Shown in pieces: positions 11,453-25,291 of a DNA stretch of 64,000 nucleotides. Under the pieces are notes generated by a model. It had not been told where the DNA came from. It did no database searches and saw nothing but the letters and a program-made list of their open reading frames with translations. Each line of letters opens with the position of its first letter. The first letter of the stretch is position 1. Both the position numbers and the translations under genes were made by a program. This stretch comes from Hygrophila difformis (taxonomy: Eukaryota > Streptophyta > Magnoliopsida > Lamiales > Acanthaceae): assembly GCA_030278955.1 (NCBI GenBank), contig JAOANR010000012.1:21755977-21819976 (forward strand). Reading direction: 5' to 3'.

Positions 11453-14400
11453 TACTGGGGATGGATTGGTTATCCCAGTATAAGGCGGTGATCGAATGCC
11501 AAAAGCAAAAGATCACCTTGTCAAAAAGTAGGGGAAAGAGAGTTATCTTTTACTCTCAGCCCCCTAAGAAAAGTAACAAAATCGTTAGCGCACTTAAACT
11601 AAGTAACTTGATGCGTAAGGGGTATGAACTATATGCGTGCTATGTGCACAACCTTGAGGCGGAAGAGAACAAGGTTGATAGCATACCAGTGGTAAGAGAA
11701 TACCCGGACGTGTTCCCTGAGGACGTTCCGGGCATGCCACCTGAGAGAGATCTTGAATTCACTATAGATCTCATTCCGGGAACAGAGCCTATCTCAGAAG
11801 CTCCGTACCGGATGGCACCACTGGAAATGAAGGAGTTAAAGGAACAACTCGAGGAACTATTAGGGAAAGGTTACATAAGACCGAGTACGTCCCCTTGGGG
11901 AGCACCGGTTTTATTTGTCAAGAAGAAAGACGGAGGACTACGTCTTTGCATAGATTATCGGGGATTAAACCAAGTGACCATCAAGAATAAATACCCCCTA
12001 CCGAGAATAGAGGATCTGTTTGATCAACTGAAGGGAGCTTCAGTATTCTCGAAGATCGATTTGCGATCTGGGTATCATCAATTGAGGATCGCCGAGAAGG
12101 ACATTCCGAAGACGGCGTTTCGAACGCGATATGGCCATTACGAGTTCACAGTGTTATCCTTCGGGCTAACAAATGCTCCGGCCATGTTCATGAATCTCAT
12201 GAACAACGTGTTCCGAGAATTGTTAGATCAGTGCGTCGTAGTGTTCATCGACGACATCCTGATCTACTCAAAGAGCGAGGAAGAGCATGCCCAACACTTA
12301 CATCAAGTGTTAGAAATCTTGCGAAGAAATCAGCTATACGGCAAGCTGTCGAAATGCGATTTCTGGTTGAAAGAAGTGGCATTTCTCGGACACATAGTAT
12401 CCGCTGATGGAGTATCAGTGGATCCGGCAAAGGTTTCTGCCGTAACGGAGTGGGCTACTCCGAAGAGTCCAACGGAAATAAGGAGTTTCCTTGGATTAGC
12501 TGGGTATTATAGACGATTTGTGAAGGACTTTTCAAGGATTGCACGTCCTTTGACCCAGCTACTGAAGAAAGGAGCAAAATACGAGTGGACCGAAGCGTGT
12601 GAGACTGCGTTTCAAGAATTGAAGAAACGACTCACAACCACACCCGTATTAACCCTACCATCCGAGAATGGTAATTTCGAAGTTTATAGCGATGCTTCGA
12701 AGGAAGGTTTGGGTTGTGTCTTGATGCAAGACGCGAGAGTCGTAGCGTATGCATCACACCAACTAAAACCTCACGAGGAAAATTATCCGACACATGACCT
12801 GGAGTTGGCAGCGGTCGTTTTCGCTCTAAAGATATGGAGACATTATCTTTATGGGCGGAAGTGTCGAATGTTCACCGACCACAAGAGCTTGAAATATATA
12901 TTCACTCAGAAGGAGTTGAATTTGAGACAACGAAGGTGGTTGGAACTTATTAAAGACTACGATTTAGAGATAGCATACCACGAGGGGAAGGCGAATGTGG
13001 TAGCCGATGCCCTAAGTCGGAAAACCCAACACGTGACAAACTCGTTGGTAATTCCGCCGGCATTGTACATGGAGTTGGCAAGATTGGAGTTAGAACTTGT
13101 GCATCCTGGCACAGTGAGAGAAACGATCAATGCCATGGTCGTAGAAACTCCAATATTGGACGAGATTCGACTCGCTCAACCGGGCGACCCGAAACTCGAG
13201 AAGATAAAAGGGTATATTGCCGAAGGAAAGGCAATAGGATTTGCTGTCCACGAGGATGGAAGCATCCGTTTTAAAGGGAGATGGTGTGTGCCCCTTAAAT
13301 GTGCCGAGTTGAAACAAAGGTTGATGGAGGAAGGGCACAACACGCCATATTCCGTACATCCCGGAGGTGACAAGCTGTACAAAGATCTGAAGAAGATCTA
13401 TTGGTGGCCGGGAATGAAGAAGGAAGTGGCAAACTTCGTGGCGAAATGTCTCACCTGCCAAAAGGTTAAGGCAGTGCGACATAAACCCTTAGGATTGATG
13501 CAACCACTAGAGATTCCAAGTTGAAAGTGGGATAGCATCTCGATGGACTTTGTCTCGGGATTACCCCGATCACCTAAAGGCATGAACAAGATTTGGGTGA
13601 TTGTGGATAGGCTAACGAAGACAGCCATATTTATCCCGATGAAGGACACGTGGACTATGGACCAATTGGCCCGAGCCTACATTGATAATGTGGTACGACG
13701 ACATGGAGTACCACATGACATCATTTCCGATAGAGACAGTAGATTTGTCTCTCATTTTTGGACGGAGTTACAAAAAGCTCTCGGTACTCAAATCAAAATG
13801 AGCACCGCATTCCACCCGATGACGGATGGACAAACCGAGAGGACAATCCAAACACTAGAAGACATGCTGAGAGCATGCGTGTCGGAATTCAAAGGGAATT
13901 GGGAATCTCATTTACCCTTAATTGAGTTCTCCTATAATAATAGCTACCATGCTAGCATCGGCATGGCACCTTTCGAAGCGTTGTATGGACGAAAGTGCCG
14001 AAGCCCGTTGAGCTGGGAAGAAAACGATAAGTCCGTGGTGGTTGGACCACAACTTATCGAAGACATGGCTCAACAAATCAAAGTGATTCAAGGAAAAATG
14101 AATGCCGCTCAAGACCGTCAAAAGAGTTATGCCGACGTGAGACGACGAGACCTAGAATTTCAAGTGGGAGATAGGGTCATGCTAAAGATATCACCCATGA
14201 AGGGGGTGATGCGCTTTGGCAAACGAGGAAAGTTAAGTCCTCGATATATAGGACCTTACGAAATTCTAGAACGAGTCGGAACTCTAGCTTACCGACTGGC
14301 TTTACCGCCGCAGTTAGATCGAGTTCATAATGTCTTCCATGTCTCGCACCTAAAGAAGTATGTGCCGGACCCGACACATGTACTTCAACCGGAGATAATT

Positions 14401-14610
14401 GAGCTCGATGAAGACTTGACTTATGAAGAAGTCCCAGTGCGTATTCTTGACACTAAGGAACGAGTAACGAGGAACAAAACCGTCAAAATGATCAAGGTTC
14501 TTTGGTCAAACCACGAAAGTGAGACGGCAACTTGGGAAGTAGAATCCGACATGAGAGAACGCTACCCGACATTGTTCCAAACCGATACCGACACAGTTAT
14601 GGGGACATAA
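11453..14610 (+). pseudogene. Pol region of element B, interrupted and with a nonsense codon
   Basis: Continues from bases 1-32. It encodes the end of the protease ([12 protein letters not shown]), RT ([15 protein letters not shown]), RNase H ([14 protein letters not shown]), the integrase HHCC domain and core, and a chromodomain-like tail ending YPTLFQ, closely similar to element A. A single in-frame TGA at 13522-13524 replaces the Trp seen in A and D just after 'LMQPLEIPS' and cuts integrase in two; the second half stays open to 14610. Together with the insertion of A this makes B non-coding. The TGG-to-TGA change fits cytosine deamination on the opposite strand. B keeps the longer '[12 protein letters not shown]' segment that A has shortened. 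Confidence 0.9.
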
Positions 14611-14620
14611 CTGCAATCTT

Positions 14621-14633
14621 AAGGGGGAGAGGA
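14621..14633 (+). promoter_or_regulatory. Polypurine tract, element B
   Basis: AAGGGGGAGAGGA immediately precedes the LTR start TGTCATACCCC at 14634, aligned with the tract of element A. Confidence 0.8.
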
Positions 14634-17416
14634 TGTCATACCCCACCTATTTTTCGTGCATCTTTGTAAACTTTTGAACTACGTTATGGCTTGATCCCTT
14701 CACCGGGTACGTAGGCAGCTTAGAAGTCTTAATTCTAAGTTCAGTCACAAAATAATAAAATAAACAAAAGACCTTAGCACGAGAAAAGCCGAAACACAAC
14801 TTCGAGGACGAAGTTGATTCTTAAGGAGGGTAGACTGTAATACCCGAGAATTTTACAACATAAATAAATAAATAAATACAATAAATAAATATAATAAATA
14901 AATAAATATAATAAATAAATCAGCAAATACATTAAATAAATAAATATAGAAGAAATAAGAAATGAAATTAAAAGAGATTTAAGTAAACAAAAGAAATTAA
15001 AATTAAATAAAGTCAAATAAGTCGTTACACGGGTATCCGATATAAATGAACTCGAGAACTCGAGTCCAAACATAAATTATACGGGGTTCCTATTTCGTAA
15101 ACCCGGGGAGAGTCCGGAAATTGGAATCCGGGAGCATAGAGGGATAGAAACCCGAAAGAGAGGCGGAAAAGCACGACGGATCGCACGACCCGCCCGGACC
15201 GGAGTCCAGGCGCTAGCCGCGCGCTGACCGCGCGCTAATGATGGGAAACGCGCGCCAACCCCGCGCCACACGACAGATTCGCCCGTTGCGTGAATCTCTC
15301 GCCCGAACGCGGATTTTTCGACTTTCGGTTGAACGTCTCTCGACTCAAGACCCTTAGGGTCAGATTTTGGACGCCTTAGGACCTAGACATCTATAAATAA
15401 ACCCCCTCGGAAGCCTAAACTCTTTTTCAAAACCCTGCGTTACTCTCTACACACACAAGTCGAAATCCCGGAGTCTACGAAGGCATCGAACACCAAGGCA
15501 GCAACTTTGGACGAAAATCAAAGGATCTCCGACGTGTGGTAAGTTCTAGTCCATCAGATTCTTCTTAGTTTCAATCCGGAAACGGATTCTAACCCCGTCT
15601 CTTTCCTCTCTACACCTTGAATTGGATCTAGAACGTAGAACCCGACGAACGGAGGGGAGAAACGGTGATCTAGAAGCCACGCCTCCGAAATAGACATTCC
15701 GGATGTTCACAAATCAGTAAGTTAACTCTTACATGGTTTTGGGAGGTTTTAAAACGTTCGAAACTAAAAGATTTAACAAGAACTCGTAAATCTGCCAACT
15801 TATGTTTTCTACCGACGCAACAGTTTTGATGAATTTTTCCGAACCTTAAAACGACTTCAAACAGAAAAACTTAAAACACAAAAAACGTCCCTAAAGCTTA
15901 GATCTATCTACTGTAAATTTTTGAGAAGTTTTAGAGACGATTTGATAGGCAAAAACCAACCGAAACTGAACTGCTTGAATCTAGATCTTGAAATTCTTGA
16001 CAGAACTTAGGTCGGATCTTGATCATGTTTTTGACATAGGTTCCAGACCGATTTAGATCTTTGGCCGAACATGAAAGTTGTAGATAATTGTCTTAAGATG
16101 GTCTCTGTAAAATTTCATTAAATTTGGAGTTGAATTGCTATGGTAGAATTCGAAATCTTTAAACTGTGATACATTAAATTCGGACAGAATTGTACTTCAG
16201 CAAAAATTGGTGTTTTTGACCTGTTTAGGTGTCTCGGATTGAAAAAGTTAAAACACGAAAGTTGTAGATCTCGACCTTTCTGAGTCAGTCGTGAAATTTT
16301 ATAATTTTTGGAATTAAACCTGATTTTAGACGAATTTTAGAGTAAACTGTGGTTTACCGGAAATCAAATCTTGAAATCTTGTTGAAACATGGAATTAACC
16401 TATAGGGTTGAAATGAGATGAAATATGATTTTTGAATAGAACAAATTGAGGTCAGATTTTTAAAATTAAATCCCCTTACAAACTTGATAAATTAAAATTA
16501 GGGGTGAGTGCTCTGCAGGGTGCCCCTAACGATTCACTTCGTGCCTTAATGGACGATGGTGACCCCGCGCGCTAAACTTGAAATATGATATTGCCAAAAC
16601 GGCAAAATATAGAGCCTACACTCTCGTGAATATCCACACGGGTTTCCCGAGGCTCCGGAGTGGTACTGTGTATGGCTGATACGGTTGCGGCCGCCGGGCT
16701 ACCGGCTAAACTTGTTGATATCGCGATGCTATCGTGAAACTTTGAAATACCGAATCTGGGATGTAATGGGTATATTAAATTAAATTAAATTGAATTAAAT
16801 TATGTTTGTTGCCCAATTAAATTATTTAAATGCTTTATTTAAATTATGGCTATGATTCTAAGTCATGCGAAATGTGTTGTTAAACAGAGCCTGAAATAAA
16901 TTATGCTATTGGTTAGATTAAATTGAATATTATGTTATTATCATGCTTTTATTAAATTATTAAAATTAATGGCTTTTAAATCCTACGATCATGCATGTGT
17001 TAACTTACTCAGCAAGTTGTGCTGACCCAAACCATTTTTATTCCTTTTCTTACAGAATATGTGGAATGAGCATGTGTGAGCACGATTCATGCATGGGATT
17101 TTGGGAAAACATTATTTTGCTTTTTAATTCGTACTTTAGACTATACCATGAACGGGCCTGTTTAACCCGTGTTTTGGCCATGTCGGCCCTATTTATATTT
17201 TCCGCTGCGATACTATATTAAAACAATTATTTCTGCTGCGCTATGATATTATTATTTTCGAATTATATTGTATGGGCTATTTTGAATGATTTAAATGTTT
17301 CAAATACTGCAATACCTAGCCTTGCATCTCTTTAGTAGGCTCGGAGAAACCGTGTCTTACTAGGGAGATGTGGCGGTGACATCCCGACCTGGGTGACCAA
17401 AAACCGGGGTGTTACA
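14634..17416 (+). repeat. 3' LTR of element B
   Basis: A 2783-bp LTR running from TGTCATACCCC to GGGGTGTTACA. It shares with LTR A the 3' segment around the 'GGTGAGTGCTCTGCAGGGTG' phrase (16502-16521) and the last ~100 bp, but is otherwise diverged. Nested within it are a second polypurine-like tract and TGTAATACCCG (~14823-14846) and an AAAT-rich simple repeat (~14861-14945). The partner LTR is outside the window, so its left boundary is set by analogy with element A. Confidence 0.85.
15392..15399 (+). promoter_or_regulatory. TATA box candidate in LTR B
   Basis: TATAAATA follows a GC-rich block and precedes a C-rich transcript-start-like region. The position, roughly 760 bp into the LTR, fits a U3 promoter. 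No cap-site evidence is available. Confidence 0.5.
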
Positions 17417-17421
17417 TCCAT

Positions 17422-19492
17422 CTCAAGGTATTTCGTTGTATGGTTTATGCTCATGTTAAGCAGGATAAACTACAACCAAGAGCATTAAAATGTATCATGT
17501 TGGGATGTCCTGAATGAGTAAAGGGATAGCTGCTGTGGTGTTTAGAATCAGGGAGACAGAAAATCATCATAATTAGGGATGTTACTTTTGATAAGTCTTA
17601 TATGCCATTGTTGCAGAATACAGTTAGATCTATCTATCCTGAATATGAGGCAAGAGATGGAACAAAGGTTAGGGTGGAGCTGCATGAGGATATTGACAGA
17701 ACAGATCGTGACAGACAAGATATTTAACCTATAAATCAATCTACCACAGAAAATCAACATGGTCTAGATGGGTACCAGCTTGCTAGGGACAGAGAGAGGA
17801 TGATCATTAGACCTCCAATCAGATATGGAGAGGCTGATCAGATTCATTATGCTCTATACACGGTTGAAGAAGTTGAAACAACATATCCAAGCACATATGA
17901 AGATGCTATGAGAAGTCCAGAAAGTGTACATTGGAAAGCAGGTATGAAGGAAGAGCTTGACTCTTTATATAAGAATCAGACATGGATTTTAGTTGATAAG
18001 CCTCCTGACCAAAGACTTGTAAGCTGCAAGTGGTTGTTTAAAAGAAAGACTAAGGTTTCAGAAAGTGGTGAAAAGATCAGATTTAAGGCAAGACTTGTAG
18101 CAAGAGGTTTCACACAGAGGGATGGTATTGATTTTCATGAAATCTTCTCTCCAGTGGTAAAGCACACTTATATCAGAATTATCTTGACCATGGTTGCTTA
18201 TTTTAATATGGTATTAGAGCAGCTTGATGTGAAGATTGCTTTTCTTCATGGAGATTTGGAGGAGTCCATTTATATGCAAATTCAAGAGGGAATCCAGGAT
18301 AAGCAAATTGATGGGAAGTTATGTTTGTCGAAAAGATCTTTATATGGTTTAAAGCAAAGCCCTAGACAATAGTATCGGAAATTTGATGAGTACATGACTG
18401 ACATTGGATTTGAGAGATCTTTATCTGATACTTGTGTTTATATGCAGAACAAGGGAAGGCATGATTCTATATACTACTTGTTGTATATAGATGATATACT
18501 AATTCCAAGTAAGTCATGTGAAGATATCCTGCTAGTTAAGTCTCAGCTCCAAGAAAGGTTTGATATGAAGTTCTTAGGAAATGCCAAGAGGATTCTCGGA
18601 ATGGATATTTATATGGACAAAAATAAGGGATGTTTGAGGCTGCATCAAACCTCTTATGCTCAGCAAGTTCTGAAAAGGTTCAACATGTTTCTTTCAAAAA
18701 ATGTCTCAACACCTTTGGGACAAAATTCAAGCTATCAGAAACTCAGAAACCAGCTGATGAAGATGAAATGAATTACATGGAGAAGGTTCCCTATGCTAGT
18801 GCTGTTGGAAGCATTATGTACTTGATGATTTGTACCAGACCTAACCTTGCTTATGCTATAAGTATTGTAAGCAGATTCATGAGTGATCCAGGAAAGGTTC
18901 ATTGGGAAGCTTTGAAAAGGTTGCTCAGGTATTTGAGCGGCACTGATGAAGTTGGCATTGTATTCAGAAAATTGGAGTCAAAAGAAGAAGAGCTTTTGAA
19001 GGGATATGTGGATTCAGATTTTGCTGCCAATGTGGATACTAGGAAGTCTCAAACAGGATATGTATTTACATTGTTTGGTACTGCTATAACTGGGAATCAA
19101 TGTTGCAATCTGTTGTGGCATTGTCACCAACAGAGGCCGAGTATATGGCCTTGACAGAGGCTGTCAAGCAAGCTGCTTGGTTAAAAGGAATTCCCTCAGA
19201 ATTTGGAGTTAACGATAAGTGTGTTAACATTCTTTGTGACAGTCAAAGTGCTTTGTATTTGGCAAAACACCAAGTGTTTCATGAGAAATCAAAACACATT
19301 GATGTTAGACATCATTTTGTGATGGATGAGGTGAACAAAGGTGTGGTAAGTGTGGAGAAGGTCTCCACTGATGAAAATGCAGTAGACATGTTGACAAAGT
19401 CATTATCCTCAGTCAAGTTCAAGCATTGTTTGGAGCTTATATCAGTTAGTGATGCTGATATTGTTGATGCTTCGAGACCTGGGTGTGTTTGA
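17422..19492 (+). pseudogene. Copia pol remnant (integrase end, RT, RNase H)
   Basis: The integrase C-terminal segment is recognisable at 17422-17730 (FRCMVYAHVKQDKLQPRALK) but has stops near 17515 and 17526. The RT region from 17800 shows WLFKRKTK, KARLVARGFTQ, the DVKIAFLHGDLEE block and YIDDILIPSKS. A TAG near 18370 follows 'LKQSPRQ', and frameshifts occur near 18770 and 19100. RNase H then reads SPTEAEYMALTEA, DSQSALYLAKH and ADMLTK-like residues up to 19492. At least two stops and two frameshifts mean it is dead, and it is clearly older than elements A, B and D. Confidence 0.88.
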
Positions 19493-19518
19493 ACACATAT
19501 GCAGACAAGGTGGAGAAT

Positions 19519-19946
19519 TGTGAATTGTATCTGCACATGTGTGAGTAGTTAGCTGTCAAATAAAACAGTTGTAACTGTTACAAACAAGAAGTTAGTTACA
19601 GTCACGATGAAGTACACGAGAGTATATACTATAGTATAATGAGAGCATATGATGAAGTTATGTGATAGTATATACTGGAGTGAGAAATCTCAGTAAGAGT
19701 TCACGAGAGTTTGTAACATTCACAAGAGGAGTTAGGATTACATGCTTGGAGTTCAGTTAGAGATTGTAGAGCCGAGGGTAGTTCTTGCTAATTGAGAGAG
19801 ACACTCTATTGTAATCATCTTGATCTCGTGAAAAGAAAAGTTGTTGTTGTGTTCCCGTGGAAGTAGATCCAGTGTGATCGAACCACGTATATCTTTGTGT
19901 TCTTATTGTTCTTGTTCTTGTATTTTAGTGTGTGAGTTTTACAACA
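19519..19946 (+). repeat. 3' LTR of copia element C
   Basis: Follows a polypurine tract (AAGGTGGAGAAT, 19507-19518). It begins TGTGAATTG and ends TTTTACAACA. About 428 bp is a normal copia LTR length. The start is well supported by the tract; the exact end is less sure because the 5' LTR is not in the window. Confidence 0.65.
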
Positions 19947-21257
19947 CAAACAGGATCGGTAAAGCACATTAATGGTAATAACTAATAATCACTTATGCTT
20001 TAATTAGGGCAAAACAAATACTATCATTTTAGCTAAGGATAACGTTGGACAAATAAAGAACCACCATTCATTTATAATGATCAGAGAGAAATCATAACAC
20101 ATCATAGTTAAGTGGAATATACAAAATATGCAAATTAAAAGCTCGCAAGCCATAGAGTATTGTTTACAAAATTATGCCGAGCCTCGTGCTCAAAATATGA
20201 TTTCCCTCCTATACCAAATAACAAATAATACACTTAAATATCATAGTTAACCTGATGCCTTGAAACGAAAAGATACTACGCAAAATAAAAAATAATTTGT
20301 TGGTAAACAAACCCCTGTACCCTAACAAGGTTCGTAGTGGGCACGTAAATTATAAACTGAACGTAACATATACACTTACGATTGCAGTACAATCATTTAA
20401 AGCTGAGTTGATGAAGGCACTCAAAGCTGAGTTGTTGGACATTTTGATCTTGGTTGGATTTATTCGAAGACATGAGTATCGATGTTTAAGCAACTTTGAG
20501 AAGGAATCGTGTGGGGAGCACACTCAAAGAAACTAAACACGATTTTAGACGATTTGTTGAGTAACTGCCAGGAAAGAGTCCAGCAGGGAGCAGTTTGTTT
20601 TCAAATTTTGAAAGTCAATTTTGAATTTGAAATGAATTAATGCAGCCGTCCATTTTGATGTTTAAATCTGAAATTCAAATCTCTAATTTGAATTAATACG
20701 GTTGCAATTTAAATTAAGGGATACACCCTTTGGCTCAACAAATTGATGACTATTTGTATTCTATAAATAGCATACTTATTGTCTTCATTTGTGATACAAT
20801 AGATCATCGAATTTGATGATAGTGCAGAACATACAATCTGCTGCTCGAAGAATTCTTCACCATCCTACATATATTATTTTTGGTTTTTCTACTTGCTCTC
20901 GTTGGAACGCCTACAACATGAGTATTTACTTTGTTGTATCCATATACAAATTTCATGAAACCCAAGGCGTAAAGTGGGGTTGAAATATTGTATAACGAAA
21001 GCTTTCAAGCGCCTCAAAGTAAATCCAAGATCGTGACATTCCTGCATTTTGTTCTTACCCCTTTGTGTCTACAATGTTTAATTTTATTGTTATATATTTT
21101 TAAACATTGCTATACACATTTTTCTAACATTAGTTATTTAGTAAAACTCAATATCATAAAGCACACTTTGAAATGAATTTCAAGTAAATAATAAATCGTA
21201 ATAGATAAATTCCATAATGGGGAAATACTGAGTTTACAGATTCGGTCCCAAAGTTGG

Positions 21258-21288
<31 letters not shown>

Positions 21289-22107
21289 AAAGGCATTGGA
21301 ATTAGGAAGGGACAGATAAAACACACTGGAATGATGCAACTGTAAATTTGGCCCGAAATTCAGTGTTGGTGCGCTATACATTAAATTATTGTCGCATCAT
21401 ACACTTGGAACGCAAGACACGGGGCACCAAATTAAAGCTGGAGGTTGGTACACAAAAACCCACATGGCGCTATACAGTGGCGATTCCAGGAATAAAGTTC
21501 AGGGTGTACGAACTTGAAGAAATTTTTATATAATAAGTATGTCACTTACAACACTCTTGACACACTGGAAAAAAAAAAAAATTCATAACTTCATCCACAT
21601 CTACTTCATCTAATATTTATTTTTCACCATCAAACAATAGTGATTCATTTAACATTTAATTACCCATAATTTGACAATATTAATTATCTCACTGAAATTA
21701 AACTCTAAAAATCAAAAAATAATAGAATTTAAATACTACATTTCTTAGACATTTTCTAATTAATGTTGGAATCAAATAGTGATGAAAAGTCAAAATTTTC
21801 AGTTAATAGTAAGCGAAAATGATGATAAAGCAATGAAATGGCAAAAGTAAATTTTATATTCATTCAATGAAAAATCCGGAGTTGAATTTTGAAAAAATAA
21901 TTAAAGTGAGTTGGCATATTCAATAGTTTGGGCTTCTAATTGAAGAAATGAAATTGAGAAAACAAAGTGAAGAAGAATAATAAATGGATATAGAAGATAT
22001 TTAAAAATTAGCGGATCAAATTAAATAAATAAAATCAAATTAATTAAAAAATAGATATATATATGAATATATATATATATATGAATATATACAAACATAT
22101 ATATGTA
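19947..22107. other. Intergenic DNA without recognisable gene
   Basis: AT-rich sequence between the copia LTR and the Helitron. There is a CTATAAATAG promoter-like string near 20761 with a following leader-like stretch, perhaps an old LTR fragment. A T24 tract followed by A10 lies at 21258-21291, and the phrase GGCGCTATACA recurs near 21465. Short ORFs here have no family resemblance that I can see. Confidence 0.5.
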
Positions 22108-25100
22108 CTAGCACAGCCGCCCGCGCAATGCGCGGGAAGTAAACTTTACATTTTTTGTTTTATAAATATAACATAATACTTTAAAAGTTCAAATATATTA
22201 CATAAACTTAATTGTGTCATGCCCATTTCCCGACCATATATCATTGAGGAAAAATGTGACAAAAAACAATGATAAAATAAAGCCCGTCCGATTAATGTGT
22301 AAAAGTAATCACCCTACAAAAAACGTCCATAGCACAAGGATTATTAATTGGTGAATATGTTCAAGATTGATTTATGATCTTTCTATATCATTTTTAGATA
22401 AACTAATTTATTAAGTTTCCAACATTGATTTAAGAGCTTTCCATATTATTTTTCTCAATCAAGAATTAAAGGCGATTGATCCAAAGTTAGAATAGAACAT
22501 CAAAGAATGGAGATTATTTTTCATGTTAAAAAAAAACATAAAAGAGAATATAAATTATTTGAAGTGATTTTTTTCAATAATCCAAATTACTGAGCTCGTT
22601 TTGTTAATTGACTATAATTTTTTATGCCCTTAATAAACACATTAATTCACTGCAACTATCAAAGTTGTTGATATATAATGCACTGTTATAGTCATATCCA
22701 TCTCTAACAAATAATATATAATTATATATTTAAATCAATTACACACAAATTGATTATATATTGAGTCTTTTAAATAATTTATTATATAATTAGTTATTCA
22801 AATTTACTTTTGTTTGAATAACTAATCATTTTATAGATGCAATAACAATAATATATCACTAATTTCAGAAAAAAATTATTGATAATGTAGAGAAAAACAA
22901 ATCTATTTTAGAACATAATGGGGTGTTTGGCAAAATAAATATTTAAATCAGCTCATTTGTGTGACAAAACAACTTTCTTAGAGACACAAAATAACTTAGG
23001 TCAAACAACTTTGTTTGAATCCGCTGTAATGAGTATTATTTTGGATTTCAGCTTACTGTAGGCAAAAATTGGTCTCGAAATTGTCGAACAACTAATTTTG
23101 AACAATTTATTACACACGTAAAATATGGCCAATAATTAATTCTATTTTGACATTTGCAGTTATATTAAATAATTTATTTAAACAATATTTATTATTTGCT
23201 AAAACTTTAATTGAATATAGAGAATATGAGGTTGATTAAAACCTTAAAATTAAAAACTAAGTTAGACCAAGTTAAATCTTTTCGAAGTTTAAAAAAAATA
23301 TGGTTGTATATAAAATTGATTATAAATATGATTTTGGTCTAAAGAGATAACTATATGATAATGAAATATTTTTTTTTCTAACAGGCTTAATGAATAAATT
23401 AAAGTACATAACAAAAAATATAGAGGGAAGATAAAAACAAAACATGCAATCCATATTATTTTTATGTATAAACATTAAAATTAAAATAATATTATAGGAT
23501 CCAAATAAATCTTTAGAAATCAAATCTGAAATATACATTTTGATTCACTATAAAATTAATTTTTAATAAATATACAATATTTCATTTGAATATGAAAAGA
23601 TATAATTATATGCTCTAAAAATCTTTAAATAATAGATTAAGCATTGATAATTACTTTAGTTAAAATATACAGTGATTCACCTATTGATAGATCAGGATTG
23701 AAACCTACGTTCAATCATTATATTGGAGCAAATGAATAAAATACAATTCATGAAAAGATACAATTGTTCATTCAAGACATTAATGAATTAAGCATTGACC
23801 ATTAATTTAATTTTTTGCATTCATTAACACTGATGAACAAATGAATTCAAATAAACACAATTGGAGCTCTCAATCACCATAAAGAAAGCTAAACTTGAGA
23901 AATATCCACAATTTCATCTTCCATCTCATAAGCTCTACTATTTTGTTACTCTGATTGACTTTCGACTTGCACTTTAGAATTGCTTCACCACCAAAGAGAT
24001 CAATGACCCCTTTTTCAGATACATACATGAATACACAATAATCAAAAATGAAGAAAACAATATATGTATGTTATACAAAAGTAGAGATAGAAGAAGAATA
24101 AGTTAGATTAGAGTAGATTGTGTTTTTCACCATGCCCGATAGTAGTTAAACAATCAAAGGAATGGAAAAAGCTAGTGTGAAAAAACATCTCACCAATCAA
24201 ATAGATTGTAATATAATAAAAGAACATAATATTAAATTGTGAAGAACAAAAATTTGCTAAATACATAACATGATCGGAGTGGTTAAGAAGATAGAAAAGT
24301 TTCACCTTGTGCTAAATACTATGAAAGATATTCAGCGACAAGAGATCAAAACGAAAACTGCAACCACAATTTTTCTACTAAAACTCCATATATATATATA
24401 TATATATATATTATGAATCCACTAACCTTTCATGTATTTTCACCAGGTTTCCATCTGTCAAGAAAATTTAAAGAATCAGAACAATAAATATAATTATCCT
24501 CCAAATTTCATCCATTAATACACTCAATTCAAGTCCCTTGCACTGCTTAAAAAGAAAAATTCAATTTTGACAGACGGAGATTAAATTTAGATTGAATTTG
24601 AAATTTGTAGGAAGATGAAACTGATAGGATTGTAGCATAAAATCTAGTCTTCTACTAATTAGATAGAAAATGCCCTATTTTATAGTACACAAAATAAATC
24701 TAACTACGAACTTAATGAAATAAATCTCAACAAACTTAATGAACAAACCTAATCAACCATATCTTTAACTTATTCAAATATTAATATATAATACTTTTTT
24801 ATTTTTAAAATTCTCTACATTAATACTATTTGATTTTTATATTAATATATCCTACGTACAAAATGATATTATTAGGATATCCAATAAATATGATAAATCC
24901 AAATTCTAATATTTTACACTAAGAAATTGAATATTAGATTTAAATCCAAATTCTAATATTTTAGTCTAAGAAATTGAATATTAGATTTAAATCCAAATTC
25001 CATGATTTTAAATATAAATATTGAGAATAATTATATGTGATCTCAATGGGAAATAAGGGAAAATCGGTAATTGTATATATTAATTAATGATATTATACGT

Positions 25101-25255
25101 AATTCAAATATATATATTAGATTTTTTTTCTAGATTTTTTATTTTAATTATGTGAATGAGGTTGTTGAAAATAATTTAAAATTTTAAGAGTATTATAGAT
25201 TATAGATTTAGGGAGTATATATGATATGATTGAGCTTGTTGGAATTAAATATTAG

Positions 25256-25291
<36 letters not shown>

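Larger units (their letters stand above)
1..17416 (+). mobile_element. Ty3/gypsy Tekay-like element B (partial, split by element A)
   Basis: Element B occupies 1-32 and 11448-17416; element A sits between. The last 32 bases read in frame into 11453 onward (residues VEFNLRDFD, then ILGMDW), so one protease-region open frame was cut by A. The right part holds RT, RNase H, integrase, chromodomain, a polypurine tract and a 2783-bp 3' LTR ending GGTGTTACA at 17416. Its 5' LTR, gag and left target duplication lie outside the window. The right flank starts directly in copia integrase sequence, so B itself inserted into element C. Family placement rests on the C-terminal chromodomain-like tail and long LTRs. 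Confidence 0.85.
17417..19946 (+). mobile_element. Ty1/copia element C remnant (3' part), target of element B
   Basis: Starts abruptly at the end of element B's LTR inside integrase sequence, then runs through RT, RNase H, a polypurine tract and a 3' LTR. Integrase lying upstream of RT is diagnostic of Ty1/copia. The 5' half is outside the window to the left of B. The RNase H end resembles the Tork lineage; that lineage call is tentative. Confidence 0.85.

Noticed and set aside
20297..20536. Possible host genes in the spacers (79-aa frame here; also 40062-40382, 41769-42005, 42839-43021)
   Set aside because: No family-like motifs, exons or conserved context. The 40062-40382 frame is the decayed Helitron helicase. 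The others look like chance ORFs.
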